Shown: piece after piece, positions 17,701 through 25,310 of the stretch | How positions within the stretch are numbered: the first letter of the stretch is position 1 | How the letters are laid out: the number at the start of each line of letters is the position of its first letter | DNA from: Pirellulales bacterium | Lineage (GTDB): Bacteria > Planctomycetota > Planctomycetia > Pirellulales > Thermoguttaceae | Direction: 5' to 3' | NCBI GenBank assembly: GCA_016936015.1 | Contig: JAFGPV010000157.1 | Location: 1 to 58,265, forward strand | Length of the DNA stretch: 58,265 nt | Notes under the pieces: generated by a model | The model's input: only the letters and a program-made list of their open reading frames with translations | The model's database searches: none | Told to the model about the DNA's origin: nothing | Program-made: the position numbers and the translations under genes

Positions 17701-20700
17701 GGCAACTTCGGCTGCGCCCAGGTTCTCACGCTCCCGGCGAGAAGAGCAAAATCCGTCAGTTACCTATCCTTCAAGGGATCTTTTAAAGGGGAAGAAGGAG
17801 CGGAGCCGGCCGCCTGCGAGCCGGCGCCGGAGTCGGCTACTGCGACGGCAGAATCTACGACGAGCCCCTACTATTTGCAGGATGACGTTCAGAAATTCCC
17901 TGAAGGCAGACTCAAAAGTGAGCGCGAGCTGACAACAACGATAACCGGAACCGTCGCTCCCAAAGTAGAAGTCCCCCAGGAAGGAAAGCCCGGCCGAATA
18001 GCGGCGGGCGCTTATTCCGCGGATTTGGATGTTGGTTTCGGCGTGAAAGCCTCCGCGCCAGCCACTCCCGGTCTTGGCAGTGGTCTTCCCCAGGCCCCGA
18101 AGGTGAAAGGATTTCAACTCCTCGGCCAGCGGAGCTTGAAGATCGATCTGGAACCGCCCGTCGGCGGCCGGGTGATGACCTTCCGGAGCCTCGGGGCCGA
18201 CCCCGTGCTGCTGAAGGTGGAACTGGCCGACACCGAGCGGTTTGACGCCCTGGGTTGGGCCGTGGCGCTGGGCGCCTTTCTGATCGGGGCGGTCCTGACG
18301 TGCCGTTCGTGCCGCGTGAAAACCTGGTACGTCGTTGCGTGCCTGGCGCTGGCCACGCTGATTCCGATCCTCTGGGACTGCACGGCCACGGCGGACGTCT
18401 GCAACATGCTCTTTTTCGCGGCCGCCTGGCTGATTCCGTATTACCTCGCGGCCGCTTTGGTGCGGAAGCTGACGGCGTGTTGCCGCACGTCGGGCTGGTG
18501 CTGCTCGAAGCCGGCTGCCACCGCCGGCCTGCTGCTGGCGATGCTGCTGCTGAGCGGCCATTCCATGCTGGGAGCACAAGAAGCCAAAGCGGATGACAAC
18601 CAGATCCAGGTCCAGGTCGTCGCCCCGGCGCCGCCGGTCAAAATGCCCGAGGACGCGGTCGTCATCCCCTACGATCCCGACGAGTTCGACGGGCTGAAGG
18701 GGGCCGATAAACTGCTGGTTCCCTATAAAAAATACGTGGAATTGTGGAACCGCGCGTATCCGGACCAGAAACTGGAAACGTCGAAGCCGCCGGCCGACTA
18801 CGCCCTGGCCGGAGCCGCCTATCAGACCACGCTCGAAGGCGACGAAAACTTGCTCGTTACCGGGCAGATCGAAATCGACGTCTTCAGCGGCGACTTCGTG
18901 CAGATTCCGCTGGGCCTTGGCGGCGGAGTCCTGGCCCGGGCGGAACTCGACGGCCGGCCGGCCCGGCTGCGATTGCTTACATCCCCTCTCCCTCCGGGAG
19001 AGGGCAAGGGTGAGGGCGGGATCCTGAAAATCAATGAGGGATCGAGAGCTTCCCAAATTAATCGCCCTCACCCTAACCCTCTCCCAAAGGGAGAGGGGAC
19101 CGCACCGCCGGTCATGCTCTTAACGATCTCGGGCAAGGGCCGGCACAAGCTGGAACTGGCCGTGCGGATGAAACTTTCGCGGGAAGGGGGCTGGCGCGTG
19201 GCGGGGGGAAATCTGCCGGCCGCGCCCGCCGCGGCGCTGACGGTTACCGTCCCCCTGGCGGAGACGGAAGTCCGCTTGCTGAACCTGCCCGACCGCCCCG
19301 GCTATGATACGAAAAAGCCCGGGCAGACCATCGTCACCGCGCTGGGCGCCGCGGGCCGGTTCGGCGTTCGCTGGCGGCCGAAGGTGGCCGAGGGCCAGGT
19401 CGATCGCGGTTTGAACGCCCGGTCGGAGGCTGTGCTCGACGTGCAGGAAGACGGCCTGCGGCTGAGTTGGCGGTTGACGCTCGATTTCCGCGGCACGCCG
19501 CAGGAGGAGTTTTCCGTAAAGGTCCCGCCGCAGTACCTCGTCGAGAAGGTCGAAGGGGACAACGTCCGCGGCTGGGAAACCGTCGAGAAAGAGCGGGGCC
19601 GCGTGGTCCGGGTCAACTTGCTGAAGGCCGCCAAGGGGAAGGAGCAGGTCGTGCTGCGGCTGCGTCAGACGGCCGCCGGCCCTCACCCTAACCCTCTCCC
19701 AAAGGGAGAGGGGACTGAAGTGTCGGCCCCGCTGGTCACGCTGCCGCAGGCGGCGCTGCACACGGGACGGATCACGCTCCGCCGCAGCCCGCTGCTGGAC
19801 GTGCGGACCACCCGGCACCCGGGCCTGATCCGCTGCGACGTCCCGGGGGATCTTTCGGCCCTGGTCGGTCCAGACGATACGGGCAGCCCGCTGGGCGCCC
19901 AGCCCTTCGAGGCGTACCAGTTCGACCGCGACCCGGGCAACCTTGTGTTCCAGGTCACGCCGCTAACGCCCCGGCTGACGGCCGAGGTGCAAACAGTCTT
20001 CGCCCTCTCGGAGTACGCCCGGAAGCTGGAAAGCCGGATCCGCTGCCGCGTGCAGGACCGGCCGCTGTTCCGCCTGCGGATCGCCCTGCCGGAGGATTTC
20101 CGCCTGGATCGCCTCTCCGTGCCCGGCGAGTTCCAGTATTTGCTTACCGACGCGGAAAAGGGCCGGCTGCTGACGATCTACTTTGCGGCCCCTCACGCCG
20201 GGAATTTTGACGTGATCGTAAGCGGAACCCTCGTCGCGCGGAGCGCGCCTGCTCAGGAGAGTACGTTGGCCCAGGTTGTCGTGCCGCGGGTGGAGGTCCT
20301 CGACGCGGTGCGGCAAGAGGGCGATGTGGCGATGCTGGTCGACGCCGAGTACGACTACGACGGCGCCGAACTGAAGAATTGCCAGTCCGTGTTGCTCGAC
20401 CGGGTCCGCGGCTGGCTGAAGCCGGAACAATTCGCACTGACCCGGGCGGCGGTGCATTACCGGCAGGGCGACTACGCGGCGACCCTGAAGTTCCGTCCCC
20501 GCACACCGGAGGTCCGATGCAACACGGTGAGCAACGTCCGCGTGACGGACCGGGCGATCGAAGAGCTGATCATCCTCGATTACACGATTCAGAGCGCAGG
20601 CATCCGCCGGGTGTCGTTCCTCCTGCCGGCGTCGATGAAGCGGGCGAAGATCAGCACCCCTCCGCTGCAACAAATAACCCGCACTCCCGTAGGCGGTCAG

Positions 20701-22770
20701 TCCGACGCCCTGCGGGTAACCCTCGAACTGCAGGGCAAGGTGCTCGATCAACTCCGCGTCCTGGTCGAAAACGACCGGCAGTGGACCGCCGGGCCGCAGA
20801 CGGTTCCCATCCCCAAGGTGGAAAACGCTGAGGTCAACCGCCAATACGCGACCCTGGAGAGCGCCGGCCGGGATGAATTGGTCGTCGGGAAACCCGACGG
20901 GCTGACGAAGCTGCAACCCGAGCAGGCGGAGTGGAAAACCCTGCAAAAAATTCTCCCCCGGCAGATGACCCACGCCTACCTGGTTACCGGATCCGCCGCC
21001 GCGCCGAAATTGACGTTCCAGAGCAAGGTCCGCACGGCGGTGCAGGTCGTCGGCGCCTGGATCGGGCTGGTCGAAACCGTGCTGGTGCTCGACGACAACG
21101 GAGCCTACCGCGCCCAGCAGACCTATCATGTGCGGAACGCCACCGAGCAATACCTGGAGATTGAACTGCCGCCGGGGGCCGCTCTGTGGACGGCTCGGGC
21201 GGCAGGCGCGCCGGTCCGGCCGGTCAAAAGCGCCGCCGCTGATCCCCGCAATGCCCTGATCCCGCTGGTCACCTCCGTCGAGGGCGATTTGCCCTATCCG
21301 GTGGTCCTCTGCTACGGCGGGAAACTCGACGCCTTAAAGAACCTGCGGGAGGTTGATTTCCCGTTGGCCCGGAGCGTCGACGTCCAACCCGAGTTGAGCC
21401 TGGTGCGGCTCTACCTGCCCGAGGACCGCCGCTGGCTCCACTTCGGCGGAACCATGCGGCATGTGGAAGATGAAGCTGAAATGACGACCCTCAATCTGCA
21501 ATATCAAACAAAAGTTTTTGAAAACCTGCGGCAGAGCGCGCTGCAAGGCAACGAGTACACCCGCCAACGGGCGGCCGTCAGCCTCCAGCAACAACTCTAT
21601 CTAAACAAACAAGTCCGTCAAAAGGCGGAAGAGCAAACCTATGACGCCGGAGTGCGGAAATCGCTCAGCACCAACGACGCCGCGGTGGAACGCGCTCAGC
21701 AGGACATCGCCCACTACGCCTATACGCCCCAGGAAGCATCCGCGGAAGACAACCCCCAACTGCTCCGCCGCTACTACGAGGGTCAATACAACCGGTATTC
21801 GGGAACGACGCTGAACCGCCTGGGCGGGAATTTTGAGGCCGGCTCGCTCGTCGCTCCCTCGGACGAAAAAGCGGGCAAAGGAGTGCAGTTCAACGCCGGT
21901 TGGCTGAAGGCCAATGCACCGGCGCGCGGCGTTCCGCCCCCCCAGGCGGCTCCCCAGTCTCCCAAGGGCGACCGCAAAGAAGACCTCAGCCGGCTGCAAA
22001 AAAAAGTGGCCGATTTGCCCTCTGCAAAACCCTCCGCCGCCCGGGTGGAACTAAAGCAACTCGTTGAAGAAATCAACCTCCGCGATAAGCTAGCCGCCGC
22101 GAAAAAGGAACGCCTCAATGAGGAGAAAAACATTCAGCGTTACCGCGAGCAATTCATGCGGCGGCAGTCGGCGCAATTGGGAGAAGCCTTGCTTCCATAC
22201 AATAATGATGAATCCCAAAGCGGCCGGCAGATGGGGCCAAGTTCTCTGGGGGCTTCCACCGTCCGGGGCTTTCAGACGCTGGGGCGCAACTATAAACGGT
22301 CACGGTACTCATCGGGCGAGGAGGAGAGTGCTCCGACAACCGCGCTCCCCCCGCCGCCGTCTGAAAGGCCAGTGTCCGAAGCGGCCGGTTCGCCGGAAAC
22401 CGGGCTGGTCAGTCTCGATTTCACCTTGCCGTCCGAGGAGCAGATCGCCCGTAGTCAGGTTTATCGGTTCACCACGCCCCGGGGCGAGACGAAGATCACC
22501 GCCCGGTCGCTCGCCACCGATTTCAGCCGCCGGGTGATCTCTCTGGTCGCGGCACTGGCGGCGCTGTTGGTGCTGATCGTCCTGCTCCGCAGCGTCCGGG
22601 GGAGCCGCGGGCAGTGGATTGCCCATCACGGGACCACCACCGTAATGATCGTGCTCGGACTATTGTCGGTTATCACCGGCGCCCTGCCGGTGGTGGGACT
22701 GCTCCTGTTGCTGGCCGGCCTGGCCCTGAAGATCCGCCGCCGCATTCCGGCAGCCGCGCCCGCCGGCTGA
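14707..22770 (+). CDS. Giant envelope protein with two fused modules (B and C), 2687 residues
   Basis: Module B starts with a box reading IFVPYGDLHVLLEQQPQRVL near residue 90. A beta-rich region follows, with TRWEVHEEGGRKIITIKLRE, and then several membrane helices around 1177-1265. A second hydrophobic, signal-like segment (AGLLLAMLLLSGHSMLGAQE) opens module C. There the box recurs as VVIPYDPDEFDGL and LLVPYKKYVELW near 1318, and the shared pattern as VRGWETVEKERGRVVRVNLL. A glutamine-rich, probably coiled region and a segment near 2200-2400 precede three C-terminal membrane helices. Modules B and C look like two tandem genes joined into one frame. Palindromic repeats sit in frame near 1426-1465 and 1658-1669, and repeats also form much of the first 70 residues. 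The ATG overlaps the previous stop by 8 bases. The true start could be further in, because the leader is repeat-derived. Function unknown. Confidence 0.82.
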   Translation: MNRNFKFQISNFKLQNEPQIPQPNAPRWWSWGGRGTFFTPGIAIPGRWRKLPFFKSICNLQFAICNLKCFVFLLVLPLAAPLSADPPREIFVPYGDLHVLLEQQPQRVLLKREEFDALVKKAQKTPEKHAPQSAVLLAAAYEGQLRDQRAEIAGRLTIDVLEEGLHAVPLDVYGVGLRHATLDGKPAALGCSEKGPLLLFVEGRGRHELRLEMVAPVEILAAQQALCYRLPRPAAATLVLDVAGDVEVKSGAAVIRRTVRSDGSRTHFELLPREGDTTLVLSLNSRRQRQKAAVVARSVVLIDEVAAACEKLHATVLLEILHRAIDQVRLAAPEGFEITEVASPLLTRWEVHEEGGRKIITIKLREPTADPVTLRLSALRTSVPLDAWQAPRLEVLDMVAQASILGLLVDEGLKPESLSAEGLIAIDTDVLTPVLPADALSPAQGASPLRTVAAYYAPQSRYTLGAKFVKPAAELAVNTSLLWRIGQRQQELLGGLTLLPLGEKRFTFDFRLPADWTVTGVTSADGKPLRFERYPAGDQTARFRVYLPQGMAADRECKVNFRAVRTPPDWLGDWKTQTQDFPGFEVLGATRAEGAVAVSARDDITARPEKLRELTPLDAAEKVRYGLENVAVDLAYRYENPSYAATIRFERTPPRITARSLAFLNLEAERLSAHYEVNYTIDEAQTQTLSLLLPADTPTALQIRGLDGVDIKETEPAEKGNMRQWNVLLAAPRRGKVRLAVDFEQPLPEKELQNVALPLIAADGVEYESGILAVEGSAEFETKVKTDARKVDVGELAEADYQPGRRLLGAWGFAGKPPAVNVSMTRKPEYLLSRAIVLRAALRTRLSPEGESLTQANFTIRSKALYVQLQLPVSAELWSVQIDGAPIKPQREGDHLLLGLPTAAENAVHDLQFVYRMPTPSFALRGTVELPAPRLFLLADRGAKPDEVPLADLEWTLAVPGGYTVVRTGGTLATDELHRPVPAALQVAGALYYLTGGVGNFGCAQVLTLPARRAKSVSYLSFKGSFKGEEGAEPAACEPAPESATATAESTTSPYYLQDDVQKFPEGRLKSERELTTTITGTVAPKVEVPQEGKPGRIAAGAYSADLDVGFGVKASAPATPGLGSGLPQAPKVKGFQLLGQRSLKIDLEPPVGGRVMTFRSLGADPVLLKVELADTERFDALGWAVALGAFLIGAVLTCRSCRVKTWYVVACLALATLIPILWDCTATADVCNMLFFAAAWLIPYYLAAALVRKLTACCRTSGWCCSKPAATAGLLLAMLLLSGHSMLGAQEAKADDNQIQVQVVAPAPPVKMPEDAVVIPYDPDEFDGLKGADKLLVPYKKYVELWNRAYPDQKLETSKPPADYALAGAAYQTTLEGDENLLVTGQIEIDVFSGDFVQIPLGLGGGVLARAELDGRPARLRLLTSPLPPGEGKGEGGILKINEGSRASQINRPHPNPLPKGEGTAPPVMLLTISGKGRHKLELAVRMKLSREGGWRVAGGNLPAAPAAALTVTVPLAETEVRLLNLPDRPGYDTKKPGQTIVTALGAAGRFGVRWRPKVAEGQVDRGLNARSEAVLDVQEDGLRLSWRLTLDFRGTPQEEFSVKVPPQYLVEKVEGDNVRGWETVEKERGRVVRVNLLKAAKGKEQVVLRLRQTAAGPHPNPLPKGEGTEVSAPLVTLPQAALHTGRITLRRSPLLDVRTTRHPGLIRCDVPGDLSALVGPDDTGSPLGAQPFEAYQFDRDPGNLVFQVTPLTPRLTAEVQTVFALSEYARKLESRIRCRVQDRPLFRLRIALPEDFRLDRLSVPGEFQYLLTDAEKGRLLTIYFAAPHAGNFDVIVSGTLVARSAPAQESTLAQVVVPRVEVLDAVRQEGDVAMLVDAEYDYDGAELKNCQSVLLDRVRGWLKPEQFALTRAAVHYRQGDYAATLKFRPRTPEVRCNTVSNVRVTDRAIEELIILDYTIQSAGIRRVSFLLPASMKRAKISTPPLQQITRTPVGGQSDALRVTLELQGKVLDQLRVLVENDRQWTAGPQTVPIPKVENAEVNRQYATLESAGRDELVVGKPDGLTKLQPEQAEWKTLQKILPRQMTHAYLVTGSAAAPKLTFQSKVRTAVQVVGAWIGLVETVLVLDDNGAYRAQQTYHVRNATEQYLEIELPPGAALWTARAAGAPVRPVKSAAADPRNALIPLVTSVEGDLPYPVVLCYGGKLDALKNLREVDFPLARSVDVQPELSLVRLYLPEDRRWLHFGGTMRHVEDEAEMTTLNLQYQTKVFENLRQSALQGNEYTRQRAAVSLQQQLYLNKQVRQKAEEQTYDAGVRKSLSTNDAAVERAQQDIAHYAYTPQEASAEDNPQLLRRYYEGQYNRYSGTTLNRLGGNFEAGSLVAPSDEKAGKGVQFNAGWLKANAPARGVPPPQAAPQSPKGDRKEDLSRLQKKVADLPSAKPSAARVELKQLVEEINLRDKLAAAKKERLNEEKNIQRYREQFMRRQSAQLGEALLPYNNDESQSGRQMGPSSLGASTVRGFQTLGRNYKRSRYSSGEEESAPTTALPPPPSERPVSEAAGSPETGLVSLDFTLPSEEQIARSQVYRFTTPRGETKITARSLATDFSRRVISLVAALAALLVLIVLLRSVRGSRGQWIAHHGTTTVMIVLGLLSVITGALPVVGLLLLLAGLALKIRRRIPAAAPAG
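14712..14754. repeat. AT-rich tandem repeat of CAAATTT units at the start of the giant gene
   Basis: AAATTTC/AAATTGC heptamer-like units repeat five to six times immediately after the start codon and encode FKFQISNFKLQN. A related tract lies at 14877-14908 and others at 54219-54256 and 57480-57510. This is a dispersed simple repeat rather than conserved protein sequence. Confidence 0.8.
14775..14849. repeat. Inverted repeat of the CAACGCCCCGCGA family, copy 2 (within the coding frame)
   Basis: It begins CAACGCCCCACGATGG and ends ATCCCGGGGCGTTG, like the copies at 9418 and 22855. Here it lies inside the annotated N-terminus of the 2687-residue protein, translated as NAPRWWSWGGRG and TPGIAIPGRW. 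Confidence 0.82.
14877..14908. repeat. Second tract of TTGCAAT units in the giant gene's N-terminus
   Basis: Four to five TTTGCAA units are translated as CNLQFAICNL just before the hydrophobic signal-like segment FVFLLVLPLAAPL. It belongs to the same family as the tract at 14712 but is in the opposite orientation, so the two tracts bracket the inverted repeat at 14775-14849. Confidence 0.78.
18983..19100. repeat. In-frame palindromic repeat pair inside module C
   Basis: Two units of the CCTCTCCC/GGGAGAGG family in opposite orientation are separated by about 50 bases. The gene reads them as SPLPPGEGKGEGG and HPNPLPKGEGT. The insert interrupts the domain just after RPARLRLL, near residue 1426. 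Confidence 0.88.
19679..19713. repeat. Single in-frame palindromic repeat unit inside module C
   Basis: One unit (CCTCACCCTAACCCTCTCCC followed by its partial complement) is translated as GPHPNPLPKGEGTE near residue 1658. It lacks the second inverted copy seen at the other in-gene sites. Confidence 0.85.
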
Positions 22771-22771
22771 T

Positions 22772-22820
22772 AGGGGACTGTCCCAATTTTCGTGTCAACG
22801 AAAATGGGACTGTCCCCTTT
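22772..22820. terminator. Long inverted repeat directly after the giant gene
   Basis: AGGGGACTGTCCCAATTTTC and the near-complement ending GGGACTGTCCCCTT flank four bases, giving arms of about 22 bases. It starts one base after the stop codon at 22770, so it probably ends transcription of the giant-protein pair, although the wording looks like a dispersed repeat. Confidence 0.6.
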
Positions 22821-22854
22821 ACCGCTGATAGCCCTCAGACGGTTCAAGCTCCCT

Positions 22855-22932
22855 CAACGCCCCGCGACGGCGGTCGCGGGGGTGAAAGAAAATCCCTTTT
22901 GAGAGCCCCGCGATTGCCGTCGCGGGGCGTTG
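22855..22932. repeat. Inverted repeat of the CAACGCCCCGCGA family, copy 3
   Basis: This is the most symmetrical of the three copies: CAACGCCCCGCGACGGCGG at the left and GCCGTCGCGGGGCGTTG at the right. It lies between the convergent giant gene and response-regulator gene. Confidence 0.88.
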
Positions 22933-22941
22933 GATGACGGG

Positions 22942-23388
22942 TTACTGGGGGAGGATTACGTCGGAGAGCATGAACTTCCGCAGCCCGCGAATGACGCCGT
23001 AAAAGTTCGGCAGATCGACGGGCTTGGTCAGGTAGCTTTCGACGTCGAGTCCTTCGTCTTGCAACATGGTCTGGTGCACCCTGGAGGCCGTCAGGACAAC
23101 GACGGGGATCGAGCGGAGTTCCGGGTGGGCCTTGACTTCGGCCAGCACGTCGCGGCCGCTTTTTTGGGGGAGTTGCAAGTCCAGCAGGATCAAGTCGGGT
23201 CGTGGGGCACGGCGAAACAGCCGGCGGCGGTGGAGGAATTCGAGGGCCTCCTCGCCGCTGCGAACCAGGCTCACGCGGAAGGGCACCTCGCTGGTCCGCA
23301 GGGCCTCGATGGTGATTCCCGCGTCCTCCCAATCGTCTTCCACGAGGAGAATTTCCATCGGCCGGCCGATAATTTTTTCACGGGTCAT
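22942..23388 (-). CDS. Single-domain response regulator (CheY/Rcp1-like)
   Basis: The 148-residue product is one receiver domain. It has the acidic pocket EDD at 17-19, the phosphorylation aspartate in LILLDLQLP at 70, the threonine in VVLTASR and the lysine in YLTKPVD. There is no output domain, so it must act by protein contact. The spacing PRPDLILLDLQLPQKSGRDV and the overall length resemble Rcp1-type regulators that pair with phytochrome-like or hybrid kinases. No kinase is adjacent. The ATG at 23388 is used; a start at 23424 would add 12 residues of no evident value. The lipid gene pair ends 48 bases upstream on the same strand. Confidence 0.9.
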   Translation of the reverse strand: MTREKIIGRPMEILLVEDDWEDAGITIEALRTSEVPFRVSLVRSGEEALEFLHRRRLFRRAPRPDLILLDLQLPQKSGRDVLAEVKAHPELRSIPVVVLTASRVHQTMLQDEGLDVESYLTKPVDLPNFYGVIRGLRKFMLSDVILPQ

Positions 23389-23436
23389 GGCGGGTTCGGG
23401 GGAGTGAATTGAAGCGAGGAGCAATAATTTTTTATT

Positions 23437-24498
23437 CTACGGTATGGGCTGAATATATCCGTTGAGCACCAGCCACCAGCGGGTGCAGTGGAAAAAGACG
23501 GGGGCGGCGAAGCAAATCGAGTCGATGCGATCGAGCAATCCGCCGTGTCCCGTCACCAGGGTGCCGTAGTCCTTCACGCCGCGGTCGCGTTTGATGGCGG
23601 ACATCGTCAATCCGCCGGCGAAGCACATCAGGCTGATGATTCCCGACATCACGCCGGCCATCCACCAATCGGCCCCCCGGAAGGGCGTGGCCCACCAGAG
23701 CACGGCGCCCAGCAGGGTGACCGTGGCGGTGCCGCCCAGCAGACCTTCCCAGGTGCGGCTGGGATTGATCGAGGGGACGATCACGTGCCGGCGGGGGATC
23801 TGCGCCCAAAGGTACTGCATGGCGTCGCTGAGCTGCACGATCAGCACAAAGAAGAACAATAGCCGCTTCCGGCCTCCGGCGTCCAACAGGTTGTCCTCCG
23901 GCGGGGAGAGGTCTTTGCCGGCCGCCTCGGCCGCGATGTCCCCCTCGTGCTCCGTGGCGGCGTTCTGCGACGGGGTCGGCCGCAGGGTCAACAGCGCCGG
24001 CGTGTAGCTCAGGCAGTAGACGCAAATCAGCAGACCCACCTGGATCTTCGCGGTTCGTTCCAAAAACCGCTTGGTGTCGCCGGCCAGGGCCACCGCGGCG
24101 GGGATAATCAGGAACGCATAGACCGGGATCACCACGCTGTACAGCCCGTAATACTTGACGCCCACCAGGGCGTATTGCAGGGGAGTGAACACGAAAAATA
24201 CGAAAAACAAGGTCCGATGATCGCTCGGCCGGGTGGGCGTTAGGGTGATGAACTCCCGCAGTACCCAGAAGGAAATGATCATGAACAGGAGGACCGTGAC
24301 CCAGGTCGGCACAAAAAACGCCACCACCAGCACGGAAAACAGGATCCACCAGGCGCGGACGCGGAGCCGGAAGGTCTCGACGATGGCCGGGTCCACGCTG
24401 ACGTCGAGCCGGCGCTTGAGGAATTGGATCAAGCCCGTCGCCGCGCCCAACAGCAGCAGTACGCCGCCAACCAGACTAAGAGTACGCCAGTCGGTCAT
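23437..24498 (-). CDS. cdsA: Phosphatidate cytidylyltransferase
   Basis: This integral membrane enzyme makes CDP-diacylglycerol from phosphatidic acid and CTP. Eight or so hydrophobic segments run through 353 residues. The C-terminal signature is intact: PSINPSRTWEGLLGG, then KRDRGVKDYGTLVTGHGGLL and DRID, matching the CdsA pattern with its conserved lysine and aspartates. The ATG at 24498 overlaps the stop of the upstream acyltransferase (ATGA), so the gene pair carries out two successive steps of phospholipid synthesis and is translationally coupled. The open frame extends upstream, but that extension is only the other frame of the acyltransferase gene. Confidence 0.93.
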   Translation of the reverse strand: MTDWRTLSLVGGVLLLLGAATGLIQFLKRRLDVSVDPAIVETFRLRVRAWWILFSVLVVAFFVPTWVTVLLFMIISFWVLREFITLTPTRPSDHRTLFFVFFVFTPLQYALVGVKYYGLYSVVIPVYAFLIIPAAVALAGDTKRFLERTAKIQVGLLICVYCLSYTPALLTLRPTPSQNAATEHEGDIAAEAAGKDLSPPEDNLLDAGGRKRLLFFFVLIVQLSDAMQYLWAQIPRRHVIVPSINPSRTWEGLLGGTATVTLLGAVLWWATPFRGADWWMAGVMSGIISLMCFAGGLTMSAIKRDRGVKDYGTLVTGHGGLLDRIDSICFAAPVFFHCTRWWLVLNGYIQPIP

Positions 24499-25109
24499 AA
24501 TTCCTTCAATCGTTTCACGGCCTCCCGCGCCCGGGCCAGAAAGTCGAGTTTGGCCTCGCGGGCCTCCAGCCAGAGGGGCGGGCCGAACGTAATGCAAGTC
24601 AACAGGGGCACCGGCAGCACCTCGCCGCGGGGGAGGATGCGGTTCATGTTGTCGATGTGCACGGGAATCAACTCCAGGTCGGGCCGTTTCTTGCAGAGGT
24701 AGTACAATCCGCTCTTGAACTCCCCAATCTCTCGGCCGTCCCCCCGGCCCCCCTCGGGAAATACGATCAGCGAACTCTCGTGCGCGATCTCGCGGATCAT
24801 CATCTCCACCGGACTCTGGTGGACCTTGATCTCCGTACGGTCGATCAGGATCGCGTTGAAAACCTGATAGGCCAGATAGCGGCGGATCCTCCCGGCCGTC
24901 CAATAATCCTTGGCGGCCACCGGCCGGGTCAGCATCCGTACCTCCTGCGGCAGGGACGACCAAATCACCAGGGCGTCCAAATGACTTGTGTGATTGGCGA
25001 AATACACCCGCTGACACGTGTCGGGCTGCGAATCAATCCAGCGCACGCTAGCGCCGCTAAGCAGTCGGGCGAACAGCGCGAGAAAATTACGCAATAGGTT
25101 CGTATCCAT
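24495..25109 (-). CDS. plsC: 1-acyl-sn-glycerol-3-phosphate acyltransferase
   Basis: This 204-residue membrane-associated acyltransferase shows the NHTSHLD (HX4D) catalytic motif near residue 60 and the glycerol-phosphate-binding block FPEGGRGDG near 120. It would convert lysophosphatidic acid to phosphatidic acid, the substrate of the CdsA encoded next. The ATG at 25109 gives MDTNLLRNFLALFARLL, a plausible amphipathic start, and follows a GGTAGAGGC ribosome site; an earlier start at 25172 adds unlikely sequence. Membership of the PlsC family is clear; the acyl donor cannot be read from sequence. Confidence 0.9.
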   Translation of the reverse strand: MDTNLLRNFLALFARLLSGASVRWIDSQPDTCQRVYFANHTSHLDALVIWSSLPQEVRMLTRPVAAKDYWTAGRIRRYLAYQVFNAILIDRTEIKVHQSPVEMMIREIAHESSLIVFPEGGRGDGREIGEFKSGLYYLCKKRPDLELIPVHIDNMNRILPRGEVLPVPLLTCITFGPPLWLEAREAKLDFLARAREAVKRLKEL

Positions 25110-25310
25110 GCCTCTACCACCGGCATAGCCCCTCATCGTACCGAAAGGAGCAATCGGAACCAATCCCCCCAAAGTGAAGGAGTTGGGATTTCGAGCTAAC
25201 TGAGCCTGAAAGTTGAGTAACTGCCAGTCAGGAACTTGATCTGGCCTTTCTGATCCACAATATATATTATTGTCATACCTATTTAAGCAAACTAGACAAT
25301 CCAGGTAAAG

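Noticed and set aside
13008-19713. Possible CRISPR-like array from the repeated CCCTCTCCC units
   Set aside because: Units are palindromic, widely and irregularly spaced, lie inside genes and lack spacers of even length. There are no cas genes.
23437-25017. A 526-residue version of CdsA extended upstream
   Set aside because: The extension overlaps plsC in another frame and looks like arginine/glycine-rich noise. The ATG at 24498 with the ATGA overlap fits a normal CdsA.
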